From Phytohalomonas tamaricis (lineage in GTDB: Bacteria; Pseudomonadota; Gammaproteobacteria; Pseudomonadales; Halomonadaceae): DNA of 64,000 nt. Below the pieces are notes generated by a model. The model did not search any database and was not told the DNA's origin. It saw only the letters and a program-made list of their open reading frames with translations. The stretch's first letter is position 1. The number at the start of each line of letters is the position of its first letter. The DNA lies in contig NZ_PVRV01000024.1 of the NCBI RefSeq assembly GCF_003012345.1, forward strand, positions 372,001-436,000. The letters run 5' to 3'. Below are positions 1 to 8,498 of the stretch, piece after piece. Both the position numbers and the translations under genes were made by a program.

Positions 1-575
1 AAATGCTCGACATGATCAATGCTGGCAAGGACAATCTACCGATCATTCATGCCTCACAGCACGGTGATGGTCATCGTCCACTCGATATGCTCGACACCAT
101 TGCAGCGGGCGACGCCTTGTCGCCGACACGCTTTAGCCTGTCGGTACACAACGCCATCTTGGGTATTTATTCGATCGCGGCGGGGCATCACGCTAGCATG
201 GCAGCACTTGCCGCAGGCGGTGAAGAATTCGAAGGCTTGCTGCATGAGACGCGGGGCTATTTCGCGGAAGGCATCGATGAAGTAGCTGTGGTGCTAAGCG
301 ACAGTCCCTTACCGGAACGTTACCGCGCCCAGGCGGTGTCCGCTACAGTGCCGTCGGCTATCGTGATGCGGCTATCTCGACATGAAGGCCTGCCCATCGT
401 TGCCGAACCTGATCCCACCAGGGAGCAGGGTGCAACGCGCATCACACCGAGGCATTTGGTTGATTGGCTTTCAGGTGGCGAAGCACTACATACTCGACGC
501 CCTGCGCTGCGCTGGACAATAACTTCCTGTGCCCATGCCACCGCAGCGGACACGGCGCAGCGCGATACTCGCTGA
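1..575 (+). CDS. apeC: Beta-ketoacyl synthase-like chain length factor of an aryl polyene cluster (5'-truncated)
   Basis: The frame is open from the window edge, so the gene starts upstream and only the C-terminal part (about 190 residues) is visible. It matches the N-terminal-like ketosynthase domain (PF13723) found as a stand-alone protein in aryl polyene loci. Recognisable pieces are ASQHGDGHR, the stretch SPTRFSLSVHNAILG and the alanine-rich AAGHHASMAAL. No catalytic Cys-His-His is present, as expected for a chain length factor. In the characterised Xenorhabdus system the equivalent protein (ApeC) pairs with the ketosynthase ApeO, which is also in this window (10391-11566). It is followed after 93 nt by an ACP gene. 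The family assignment is firm; the symbol follows the Xenorhabdus naming from memory. Confidence 0.8.
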   Translation, partial: MLDMINAGKDNLPIIHASQHGDGHRPLDMLDTIAAGDALSPTRFSLSVHNAILGIYSIAAGHHASMAALAAGGEEFEGLLHETRGYFAEGIDEVAVVLSDSPLPERYRAQAVSATVPSAIVMRLSRHEGLPIVAEPDPTREQGATRITPRHLVDWLSGGEALHTRRPALRWTITSCAHATAADTAQRDTR

Positions 576-668
576 CGGATATGTCTGTCTTCATTACAAG
601 ACACTTATTTTATTATTCGTGCATACGCTGATCTGGCGTGTTGCCAATGACCGCATTAAGGAAGTTAC

Positions 669-944
669 ATGGCGAATACACCCCTGACGCCACTTGAGCA
701 TGAGCTCGCCACATTGATCATTGATACCCTCGAACTTGAGGATGTCACACCCAGCGACATCGCGCCAAAAGCACCGCTGTTTGGGGAAGGGCTGGGACTC
801 GACTCGATCGATGCGCTCGAGCTCGGCCTCGCACTGCAAAAACGCTATGGGATCAAGCTTGATAACGATGCCGAAGACAATCGCGAGCACTTCGCCAGTC
901 TAAGCAGCCTCGCCGCGCTGGTCGAAACGCGGCGCGTCAGTTGA
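669..944 (+). CDS. Acyl carrier protein of the aryl polyene pathway
   Basis: This 91-residue protein has the phosphopantetheine attachment motif GLGLDSIDALELG, with the modified serine at residue 46. It would carry the growing polyene chain between ketosynthase, ketoreductase and dehydratase. The start is supported by AAGGAAG five bases upstream of the ATG. Reference APE loci carry two adjacent ACP genes (ApeE, ApeF) and an acyltransferase (ApeD) near this position. Here only one ACP lies between the chain length factor and the COG4648 gene, and there is no acyltransferase between them. It is therefore unclear which of the two ACPs this is; a second could lie upstream of the window. Confidence 0.88.
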   Translation: MANTPLTPLEHELATLIIDTLELEDVTPSDIAPKAPLFGEGLGLDSIDALELGLALQKRYGIKLDNDAEDNREHFASLSSLAALVETRRVS

Positions 945-966
945 TTAGCCTCGATAGATCCGTCGT

Positions 967-1080
967 ATGAGAGTCTTGGTTTTCAAATACTGCCTAACAT
1001 CGGTGCTCATGCTCCGGTTAGCTGCCCCTTTTTTGCTGGCTCATAGCGAGCGCGTACGTTCCAGCATGAGGCGCCGATGA
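967..1080 (+). CDS. Possible 37-residue membrane peptide, coupled to the next gene (doubtful)
   Basis: A short open frame begins at ATG 967 and ends in a TGA that overlaps the ATG of the next gene (ATGA at 1077-1080). The peptide has a hydrophobic middle (SVLMLRLAAPFLLA) and an arginine-rich end (MRRR). The overlap is the same coupling arrangement used throughout the operon. No convincing ribosome binding site precedes it and I recognise no family. It may be a real small membrane peptide, a translational-coupling leader, or a remnant of a lost gene. Confidence 0.25.
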   Translation: MRVLVFKYCLTSVLMLRLAAPFLLAHSERVRSSMRRR

Positions 1081-1676
1081 ATCAGGCCAAGCAGCTGGCT
1101 ACCCAGCAGCCTGACACGCATCGGGCTTCATTACCTCGCAGCGTTGGGCAGTGGATAATGGCCGTGCTGTTGCTGCTTTATCCCGTGGCGATCTGGTGGA
1201 TGCTTCCCCGCTGGGGCAGTGGCCCGCTGCTTGCTATCGGGATAGTCATGCTTAGCTTGCGGGCATGGAAAAGTGGTCAGTGGCTCCTGCATGGGGTGAT
1301 CGCACTGCCTCTCGTTGCTCTGGTGCTGCTTGGCGAACATGAACTGGGATTACGTTGCTATCCGGTCATCGTCAATCTGTCCATGCTGTGGTTGTTTGCT
1401 TCCAGCTTGCGCACCTCCATGCCACTTATCGAGCGCCTAGCCCGGCTCAAGGAACCTCAACTGCCTCCTGCCGGTGTACGTTATACACGCCGCGTTACGC
1501 AGGTATGGAGTCTGTTTTTTGCCTTGAATACGCTGGCTTCGCTGTGGACAGCGATTTACGCTGATCTGTCCACCTGGACACTCTATAACGGAATGATGAC
1601 TTATGTGCTCACAGCCACTGTAATGGCGATCGAGTTTATCGTGCGCCAGTACGTACGCCGCCGGGCATCGACATGA
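1077..1676 (+). CDS. COG4648-type aryl polyene locus membrane protein
   Basis: This is a 199-residue inner-membrane protein with about five hydrophobic segments. The conserved central stretch runs from CYPVIVNLSMLWLFA through RLARLKEPQLPP, followed by a YTRRVTQVW segment. This pattern belongs to the COG4648 proteins found almost only in aryl polyene clusters, usually between the ACPs and the AMP ligase, exactly as here (ApeG position in Xenorhabdus). Its biochemical role is not known to me. The stop codon overlaps the start of the next gene by 4 nt (ATGA), which implies translational coupling. Confidence 0.75.
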   Translation: MNQAKQLATQQPDTHRASLPRSVGQWIMAVLLLLYPVAIWWMLPRWGSGPLLAIGIVMLSLRAWKSGQWLLHGVIALPLVALVLLGEHELGLRCYPVIVNLSMLWLFASSLRTSMPLIERLARLKEPQLPPAGVRYTRRVTQVWSLFFALNTLASLWTAIYADLSTWTLYNGMMTYVLTATVMAIEFIVRQYVRRRAST

Positions 1677-3412
1677 TAATGAACGCTCCCTCCGCGTCTG
1701 ACGTTGAACTGCTGAACGCTCCCTGGCGATCTCAGGATCCGTCCCGCATCGTGGCCTATGCGCCTGATCGGGCATGTACGCTAAAAGCGCTTCATGCACG
1801 TATCGCAGCGTGGCAGACAGTGCCCTGTAACCCTGAGCAGCCTATCGCCCTGTTCGAGCCGAACCCTTGGGAGTTCACCTGCGCATTGCTCGCCTGTTGG
1901 CATCTTGGCTATCGACTATGGCTACCCGGCGACAATCGCCCGGAAACCGTGGAGAGGCTGACAGCGAAGGGAGCATTATTAATCGGCACCCTGCCCGGTG
2001 GCTGGCGGCCATTAGACAATGCCCCCCAATCAGTGCGGTGGGGAGAGCTCAATCAAGACGCTATCGCCGTCGAGCTCTTCACCTCAGGATCAAGCGGCGC
2101 ACCGACCCGTATTGCCAAGACGTTTGCCCAGCTCGCCTCGGAAACAGACGTACTGGCACGTACCTGGCCACTGGCCGAGGGGGTCGTCATCAGTCAGGTC
2201 AGCCATCAGCACATTTATGGCCTGACCTCGGCCATTCTTCGAGCGCTTTGCGAACAACGCCCTTTTTCGCTTGCGACCTGTAGCTATCCGGAAACGCTGG
2301 CTCAGTATCTTGAGGCTATGCCAGTGAGTGCGCTTATCAGCTCGCCAGCACAGCTTGAACGCCTTCCGACGACACTGGGTGCCACTTCGTATCGTATCGC
2401 ACAGATATATTCCTCTGGCGCGCCACTGGCGAAAAGCAGCGCAGAACATGCTGAACACCTGCTTAAAGCGTCCGTCATTGAACTCTATGGCAGCTCTGAA
2501 ACCGGAGGCATCGGCTGGCGTCGCCAGCATCAGGCCAGCGATTGGACCGTCCTGGACGATGTGGAAATCAAGGTTGTAGATGACCTGCTGCAGCTACGCT
2601 CGCCACGTCTGGCCCAGCCAACCCAGTGGCTTATGCATGCTGATCGAGTGGCACTGCATGATTCACATCACTTCACCCTGCTGGGGCGCGCTGATCGAAT
2701 TGCCAAGATCGGCGGCAAGCGCGTATCGCTTGAAGGCTTGGCACGTCATCTTGAACATCAGCCCAATGTCCTGCGTGCCCACTGCGTCGAGATAGATCAT
2801 TCAGGCGGACGCATCGGCGCACTTGTTCAGCTCGATGCAGCACAGCTTCCCCATGATCACGCCACGCGACGCGCCTTGATCATGGCGCTGCGTGACCATC
2901 TAGGACAAGCCTTTGAGCCGGTTGTACTGCCGCGTTTCTGGCGTTTTGTTGAAGACTGGCCCGTCAATGCCCAGGGCAAACTGACACAAATGACTATTGC
3001 GCGTCTGTTTGCCGACCTTGACGATCGAAAGCGCCCGCGCTGGCTCGGCGAACGATTTAATACACCTGAGCAAGTCACTATCACGCTCGAAATTCCCGAG
3101 CGGCTGGCGCAACTCAATGGTCATTTCCCTGCACGCCCCATCGTACCGGGCGTTGTCATCGTGCAGTGGGCTTCTGCACTGGCAACCGAGTTATTCGGCT
3201 GCGACGCATGGCATACACTTGAGCGCATCAAGTTCCCCCTGCCGCTAGTACCCGGCGAGCGCACGATAATGACATTAATCCGCAGTAGTGCGACACGTAT
3301 CGATTTCAAGCTCGAATCACGCCACGGCATCCATGCCAGCGGCCGCGGCTTGCATAACTCCTTGCCACTCCCCCAGGCCACCATGCCAAGAGGCGGTAAC
3401 GCGCATGTTTAA
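1673..3412 (+). CDS. Fused AMP-dependent aryl-acid ligase and hotdog dehydratase (ApeH-ApeI type)
   Basis: A 579-residue two-domain protein. Residues about 1-450 form an adenylate-forming ligase: the P-loop TSGSSG is at residues 137-142, GRADRIAKIGGKRV marks the hinge, and the catalytic lysine of NAQGKL is K436. It should activate the aryl starter acid and load it on the ACP. Residues about 465-579 form a hotdog domain with GHFPARPIVPGVV, like FabZ and ApeI, with H484. The position that is acidic in FabZ is Q498, so this half lacks the general acid. In the Xenorhabdus system ApeH and ApeI are separate proteins and ApeI pairs with ApeP, which is present here at 11563-12015. The start overlaps the previous stop by 4 nt. 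Confidence 0.85.
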   Translation: MIMNAPSASDVELLNAPWRSQDPSRIVAYAPDRACTLKALHARIAAWQTVPCNPEQPIALFEPNPWEFTCALLACWHLGYRLWLPGDNRPETVERLTAKGALLIGTLPGGWRPLDNAPQSVRWGELNQDAIAVELFTSGSSGAPTRIAKTFAQLASETDVLARTWPLAEGVVISQVSHQHIYGLTSAILRALCEQRPFSLATCSYPETLAQYLEAMPVSALISSPAQLERLPTTLGATSYRIAQIYSSGAPLAKSSAEHAEHLLKASVIELYGSSETGGIGWRRQHQASDWTVLDDVEIKVVDDLLQLRSPRLAQPTQWLMHADRVALHDSHHFTLLGRADRIAKIGGKRVSLEGLARHLEHQPNVLRAHCVEIDHSGGRIGALVQLDAAQLPHDHATRRALIMALRDHLGQAFEPVVLPRFWRFVEDWPVNAQGKLTQMTIARLFADLDDRKRPRWLGERFNTPEQVTITLEIPERLAQLNGHFPARPIVPGVVIVQWASALATELFGCDAWHTLERIKFPLPLVPGERTIMTLIRSSATRIDFKLESRHGIHASGRGLHNSLPLPQATMPRGGNAHV

Positions 3413-4154
3413 TGCCTGCATTATTATTCCGGTCTATGACCATGAAGGCGCCATCGAGGCAACCTGCACCAACGTGCGCCCTCTGGGATTGCCGATCATC
3501 CTTATCGATGATGGTAGCCACGAGCCCTGTGCTCAGCTGCTCGACCAGCTCAAGCAGCGTGAAAATCACTACCTGGTTCGGCTGACACGCAACTGTGGCA
3601 AGGGTGCAGCGGTACGCGCCGGTCTTGCCGAAGCCGAGCGGCTTGGCTTTACCCATGCCCTGCAGATCGATGCCGACGGCCAGCATGATGTCGCTGATCT
3701 GCCGCCCTTTCTGAAAAGTGCTCAGCAGTTCCCCGAAGCGATGACGATCGGCTATCCATGCTTTGACGAAAGCGTACCGCGTCATCGCTACTACTCTCGT
3801 TACATCACCCATGTGTGGGTCTGGATCAATACGCTGTCACTGACGATACGTGACAGCATGTGCGGGGTGCGGCTCTATCCGCTCGGCGCACTCAATCGTA
3901 TGCTGCATCGCTATTCCTGCGGTAATCGCATGGAATTCGATACCGAGGTGCTGGTGCGTTGGTACTGGCGCGGCGGCAAGATCAACAATCTGCCGGTACA
4001 TGTCCACTACCCGCTTGATGGGGTATCGCATTTCCGACTGTTCCGCGACAACGTATTGATGGCGCGCATGCACCTACGCTTGACCGTCGGCATGCTGTTG
4101 CGCGCCTACCGTTTGTACACCAGGCGCACTGCAGAAAGGCAGCACGGCTCATGA
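3405..4154 (+). CDS. Family 2 glycosyltransferase of the aryl polyene locus (N-terminal half of ApeJ)
   Basis: This 249-residue GT-A glycosyltransferase opens with IIPVYDHEGAI and carries LIDDGS and the metal-binding QIDADGQHD. It resembles dolichol-phosphate mannosyltransferase-type enzymes and lacks long membrane segments. In many APE loci this domain is fused to a lipid A-type acyltransferase; here the acyltransferase is a separate gene starting in the stop codon of this one (ATGA at 4151-4154). The ATG at 3405 overlaps the ligase gene by 8 nt and fits the family N-terminus; an upstream in-frame ATG adds residues that do not look like the family. It probably attaches a sugar during anchoring of the pigment in the outer membrane. 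Confidence 0.82.
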   Translation: MFNACIIIPVYDHEGAIEATCTNVRPLGLPIILIDDGSHEPCAQLLDQLKQRENHYLVRLTRNCGKGAAVRAGLAEAERLGFTHALQIDADGQHDVADLPPFLKSAQQFPEAMTIGYPCFDESVPRHRYYSRYITHVWVWINTLSLTIRDSMCGVRLYPLGALNRMLHRYSCGNRMEFDTEVLVRWYWRGGKINNLPVHVHYPLDGVSHFRLFRDNVLMARMHLRLTVGMLLRAYRLYTRRTAERQHGS

Positions 4155-5137
4155 GTCAGCAGCATTGGTCAAACGTCAAGGAGTCGGGATCGGTGCTCGG
4201 CATGAAAATCATGCTGAGCATTTACCGTCGCTTCGGTGAGCTGCCCTTTCTGATCGCGCTCGCCCCGGTCAGCGTCTATTACTGGTGCCGCAATCCGCTT
4301 GCCCGGCGTGCTTCAAAGGAGTATCAACGCCGCTTCAGGGCCACCTACCCCGACAAGCCACTGCCACGCCTGACTACACTGCGCCACTTCATGGCGTTTG
4401 GTGTCACCATGCTCGACAAGGTACGTGCCCTGCACGGCGAAGTAGCGCTTTCCCAGATCGACAATCTCGACCGGGAAACGATGCGCGAAGCTATAGAATC
4501 CAAGCAGGGCGGCGTGATTTTAGTTACCCACATCGGTAATCATGAGATATGTCAGGCGCTGTCGTCATCACGTGACGATCTACGCCTGAGTCTTCTGATG
4601 CATACGCACCACGCACAGAAATTCAATGCCCTGTTGAAGGAAAGCCGCCGCCCCGGCGCAGTGGATATCATCGAAGTCACCGATATCGGCCCCGATACGG
4701 CGCAGCGTCTGAAAGAGCGCATCGATGGTGGAGGGTTTGTGGTCATTGCCGCCGATCGCGAGCCGATCGGCGAACAGGGCCGAGCACGCTCGCTCAACTT
4801 TCTCGGTGCTCCTGCAGCGTTTCCGGAAGGCGCCTTCTGGCTGACGCTGCTGTTGCGCTGCCCCGTCTATCTTCTGATCTGCGCCCGCGACGGCAAGACG
4901 TTCAATGTCCATTTCGAACCCCTTGGCGACAGCCGTGGGGTTAAACGACGCGAGCGCGACAGCTGGATTGGTGAACAGATGCAGCAGTTTGCCCAGCGTC
5001 TTGAGCACTATTGCACGCGCTATCCCCTGCAGTGGTTCAACTTCTATCCGTTCTGGAGCGAAGCGCCCGAACGGCAAAAAGCCCAGCAGTCGCCAGGCGT
5101 CTGCAGCAAGCAGCCCAGCGAGAATGCTCATGGATGA
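4151..5137 (+). CDS. LpxL/HtrB-type acyltransferase of the aryl polyene locus (C-terminal half of ApeJ)
   Basis: A 328-residue lysophospholipid/lipid A acyltransferase family protein. The catalytic HX4E motif is HIGNHE, with H127 and E132. Near the N-terminus one hydrophobic segment (LPFLIALAPVSVYYW) would tether it to the inner membrane, as in LpxL. The PLQWFNFYPFW stretch near the end is typical of the family. It likely transfers an acyl or aryl polyene chain onto the glycolipid made by the preceding glycosyltransferase. It overlaps both neighbours and sits at the point where other APE loci have a single fused gene. Confidence 0.82.
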   Translation: MSQQHWSNVKESGSVLGMKIMLSIYRRFGELPFLIALAPVSVYYWCRNPLARRASKEYQRRFRATYPDKPLPRLTTLRHFMAFGVTMLDKVRALHGEVALSQIDNLDRETMREAIESKQGGVILVTHIGNHEICQALSSSRDDLRLSLLMHTHHAQKFNALLKESRRPGAVDIIEVTDIGPDTAQRLKERIDGGGFVVIAADREPIGEQGRARSLNFLGAPAAFPEGAFWLTLLLRCPVYLLICARDGKTFNVHFEPLGDSRGVKRRERDSWIGEQMQQFAQRLEHYCTRYPLQWFNFYPFWSEAPERQKAQQSPGVCSKQPSENAHG

Positions 5138-5594
5138 CGATCAGTGCGGCACCATTGCTGAACCACGGCTGAGTCATTCTGACCAGAAGCCAAGCGTCGA
5201 GGTCGAACTCACTGTCGCGTTCCATGATGTCGATATGATGGAGATCGTCTGGCATGGCCACTATGCACGCTACTTTGAAGCGGCGCGCGATGCCCTGCTC
5301 GATCGTCTTGATTATAACTACGCGCAGATGCGTGCCTCCGGCTATAGCTGGCCTGTGGTCGATATGCGTCTACGCTATGCGCGTCCAGCCCGCTTCAAGC
5401 AGCGCTTACGGGTGCGTGCCACCCTGAGCGAATGGCAGCAGCGCATGAAAATTGTTTATGAGATTCGTGACGCCGAGAGCGGCGAACGCTTAACGCGCGG
5501 ACATACCGTACAGGTTGCGGTCGAACTCACCAGCGGTGTGTTATGTTCGCGCTCACCCGCCGCTCTGATTGACCGTCTGGAGAAGCTCACATGA
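5124..5594 (+). CDS. apeK: 4-hydroxybenzoyl-CoA thioesterase-like hotdog protein
   Basis: This hotdog-fold thioesterase of about 156 residues contains VAFHDVDMMEIVWHGHYARY, the conserved region of the 4-HBT family. In the Xenorhabdus APE pathway the corresponding protein (ApeK) is a thioesterase thought to release or edit acyl-ACP intermediates. Two in-frame starts are possible, ATG 5124 and ATG 5130; both lie inside the end of the acyltransferase gene, and GCGAG just upstream slightly favours 5124. The stop overlaps the lolA start by 4 nt. Confidence 0.8.
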   Translation: MLMDDDQCGTIAEPRLSHSDQKPSVEVELTVAFHDVDMMEIVWHGHYARYFEAARDALLDRLDYNYAQMRASGYSWPVVDMRLRYARPARFKQRLRVRATLSEWQQRMKIVYEIRDAESGERLTRGHTVQVAVELTSGVLCSRSPAALIDRLEKLT

Positions 5595-6175
5595 TTTATT
5601 CGATGCTTATGGCGCTGCGCCTCCCTCTGTTACTCGCAATGCTGGTGCTGCCGCTTTCCGCTCAGGCGATGTCGCTCGATGAGCTTAATGCTCAGCTGTC
5701 ACAAACCGCTAAGCTCTCGGGACGCTTCGTACAAGAGCGTTATCTCAAGGATCTCGATACGACGCTTGAAAGCCATGGCCGTTTCGATTACGTGCGCGGC
5801 AAAGAAGTGCACTGGCATCTGGAAAAGCCGGTCGAAGAGGAACTGACGCTCGACAAGCAAGGCATTCATCGCGATGGTCAGCCGATCGATGATGACCCTT
5901 CCGGTGTAGCACGCCTGATCCTGCAGCTGATGGACGGCAATCTGCAGGCACTGGATGATCGCTTTCGCATTTCGCTTGAAGGCGACAAGGACGCCTGGCA
6001 AGCGCTGCTGATCCCTCGCCAACCGGGACTTGCCAACTATATTGATGCCGTGCGTTTGTCCGGCGGTCGTCTGCTCGATCGCGTTCAGATGAACATGCAC
6101 GATGGCGACCGGCTCACCGTCTTGCTTGATGCCGAATCTACCGCAGCAAAGGCCACCGATGCCGATGCGCCATAA
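5591..6175 (+). CDS. apeL: LolA-like periplasmic lipoprotein/lipid carrier
   Basis: A 194-residue protein with a clear signal peptide (LPLLLAMLVLPLSAQA) followed by a LolA-like sequence, including LSGRFVQERYLKDLD and FDYVRGKEVHWHL. LolA-family proteins ferry lipid-modified cargo across the periplasm. Within APE loci the carrier is thought to bring the polyene lipid to the outer membrane together with the MMPL exporter encoded next. The end of the gene overlaps the exporter gene by 17 nt. Confidence 0.85.
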   Translation: MIYSMLMALRLPLLLAMLVLPLSAQAMSLDELNAQLSQTAKLSGRFVQERYLKDLDTTLESHGRFDYVRGKEVHWHLEKPVEEELTLDKQGIHRDGQPIDDDPSGVARLILQLMDGNLQALDDRFRISLEGDKDAWQALLIPRQPGLANYIDAVRLSGGRLLDRVQMNMHDGDRLTVLLDAESTAAKATDADAP

Positions 6176-8489
6176 ACGCCTGCGCCTTGTGCTCGCCTGG
6201 AGCTGGGCGGCATTGCTTGTGGTCTGTACGGTATTTGGCATCAAGGCTTTTGAGGACGATACCCGCTTTGATACACGCGTCACTGCGCTGCTGCCCGAGA
6301 CACGTCAGAACCCGCTGATCGATCGCGCTAACGACCAGCTCGGCAAGCTGTTTGCCGACCGCTTCGTGCTGCTGGTCGAAGCTGACGATTTACAGGGCGC
6401 AACCGCGGCCCTCGCCGAAGCGCTTGACCAATCAAGCGCAATCGAGTCACTGCGCTGGCGCCCCGATGACTTTATCAACGCCAATGTCTTCGATGTGCTC
6501 GGCCCCTATCGTTATCGTCTGATCGACGATGCCACACGAACGCACATCGAGTCCGGCGAGACGGCAACGCTGCGTGATGAAGCGCTGCGTCAGCTTTTTT
6601 CCCCTACCGGTATCAAGCCGGACCCGCTTCATGACCCGTTCGGCTTACTGCAGCACTGGCTGACACGCCAGATGCCGCAAATATTCAGTACGCACGATAA
6701 TCTGGTCACGGTAGAGGCCGGCACAGCCCAGTCACATGATGAACGCCGCGCCGCCGTCATCATTGCGACGTTGGCGGGCAATCCCTACGACATGAAGGTA
6801 CAACATGCGCTCAGCGAAACGCTGGACACGTTCAGCGCTGCGCATCCCGACGTCCGCCTGCTTCACTCCGGTCTTGTCTTTCACGCCACTGATGGCGCAC
6901 GTCAGGCCAAGCGCGAGATCAGTACGCTGGGGCTGGGCGCGTTGATTGGCTTGATTGCGCTACTTTTGGTCGTCTTCCGCTCCCCGCTCACGCTGGCTAC
7001 ATTACTGCTACCGTTGGCCGGCGGTGGGTTGTTCGCCTTTGCGCTGACGTCTTTGTTGTTCGATAGCATTCATCTGCTGACCATCGCCTTCGGCACCAGT
7101 CTGATCGGCGTGGCCATCGACTATGCCATTCACTTGCAGTGCGCACGCGCCACGCAAGGTGAGCGCTTCAGCTTGAGGCACATGCTGCCGGGCCTGACAC
7201 TAGGCTTGATCTCCAGCGTGCTGGCTTATCTTGCCCAGGCACTGACACCAATGCCGGGACTGACCCAAATGGCGTTGTTCGCTACCTTCGGGCTAATAGG
7301 CGCCTGGCTGACCGTCGTGCTTTGGTTGCCACTATGGCGCGTACGCCCTTCGCAAAGCGCTGATACTATTGCTAACCGATTGTGGCGACTGTTCGAGACG
7401 CTACGTGGCCGGTTGGGCGTAAAGAGTGCGCTTTTGCTTGCTGCCGTGGCACTGTTGACCATTTTCGTTGGCCTGAAAAGCGACGATAGCCTGCGCTTGA
7501 TCAACACCTCCTCGCCGACACTGCTCAGCGAGGAAGGCGAAGTGCAATCACTGCTTGGGCGCGATACCGGCACGCTTTACCTATTAGTCACAGCTAGCAG
7601 CGCCGAGGCGTGGCTTGAAAAGGCCGAAAGATTAACGCCTCAGTTCGACACATTGATCAGCCAGGGGCATCTTGGCAGCTATGCCAGCCTGACCCAACAG
7701 GTTCCCTCGGCAACCCGTCAGGACGCCAACCTGCGAGACGTACGCACGCTCTACCGGCGTGAGCTGCCTATGCTCTATCAGCAAGCCGGGTTGCCCGAAG
7801 CGCTTGTCTCACGCGCCATGAACACGCTCGATGACGTACCCAGGCTTACGATTGATGCCTGGCTGGCAAGCCCGTTGGGGGAAAGCGATCGCCGGTTGTG
7901 GTTAGGCGATGACGAGCATGGCGGCGTTGCCGGTGTCATTGTCTTCAGTGGGGCTTTTGATGCCGAGGCCCGTCAGGCAATGACAACGCTGGATAGCGAT
8001 TCGCCTGACATCGAATTCGTTGACCGTGTCGATAAGCTATCCACCATTCTCGGTGAGCTGCGCCGTGAAATCGCCGGCTGGGTTGCTCTGGCCCTTGCGG
8101 TTGTGACGCTTTTGCTGATAGTACGCTACCGACGCCGGACCTGGCGGGTTATTGCCCCGGCCGCCGGCGCTCTGCTTGTTGTCCTTGCCAGCTATGCCGT
8201 GAGCGGCGTCAGTCTCAACCTGTTCCATCAGCTTGCCCTGCTTTTGGTTTTGGGGATCGGGCTGGATGCGGGCATCTTCGCAACGGAGCACCCCGGCGCC
8301 CGTCATGCATGGCTCGCGATTACGCTCTCGACAATTTCCAGCCTGCTTGCGTTTGGCCTGCTTGCCTTCAGCGCCACGCAGGTATTACATCATATCGGCA
8401 TGACCGCATTGATTGGCCTGCTCGCCGTGTGGCTGCTGGTGCCTCTGGTACAGCCACGTCTACCCGTGCACCTCGAACCTGACCATTGA
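6159..8489 (+). CDS. apeM: MMPL/RND-family exporter of aryl polyene lipids
   Basis: A 776-residue inner-membrane transporter with two similar halves, each a large periplasmic loop followed by about five membrane helices. The first membrane block includes LLTIAFGTSLIGVAIDYAIH and the second LALLLVLGIGLDAGIF, the acidic membrane motif positions of RND pumps. It should extract the polyene lipid from the inner membrane and hand it to the LolA-like carrier encoded just upstream. The start at 6159 has AAAGG six bases upstream; ATG 6165 is an alternative. Confidence 0.87.
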   Translation: MPMRHKRLRLVLAWSWAALLVVCTVFGIKAFEDDTRFDTRVTALLPETRQNPLIDRANDQLGKLFADRFVLLVEADDLQGATAALAEALDQSSAIESLRWRPDDFINANVFDVLGPYRYRLIDDATRTHIESGETATLRDEALRQLFSPTGIKPDPLHDPFGLLQHWLTRQMPQIFSTHDNLVTVEAGTAQSHDERRAAVIIATLAGNPYDMKVQHALSETLDTFSAAHPDVRLLHSGLVFHATDGARQAKREISTLGLGALIGLIALLLVVFRSPLTLATLLLPLAGGGLFAFALTSLLFDSIHLLTIAFGTSLIGVAIDYAIHLQCARATQGERFSLRHMLPGLTLGLISSVLAYLAQALTPMPGLTQMALFATFGLIGAWLTVVLWLPLWRVRPSQSADTIANRLWRLFETLRGRLGVKSALLLAAVALLTIFVGLKSDDSLRLINTSSPTLLSEEGEVQSLLGRDTGTLYLLVTASSAEAWLEKAERLTPQFDTLISQGHLGSYASLTQQVPSATRQDANLRDVRTLYRRELPMLYQQAGLPEALVSRAMNTLDDVPRLTIDAWLASPLGESDRRLWLGDDEHGGVAGVIVFSGAFDAEARQAMTTLDSDSPDIEFVDRVDKLSTILGELRREIAGWVALALAVVTLLLIVRYRRRTWRVIAPAAGALLVVLASYAVSGVSLNLFHQLALLLVLGIGLDAGIFATEHPGARHAWLAITLSTISSLLAFGLLAFSATQVLHHIGMTALIGLLAVWLLVPLVQPRLPVHLEPDH

Positions 8490-8498
8490 CCGCCTGCC

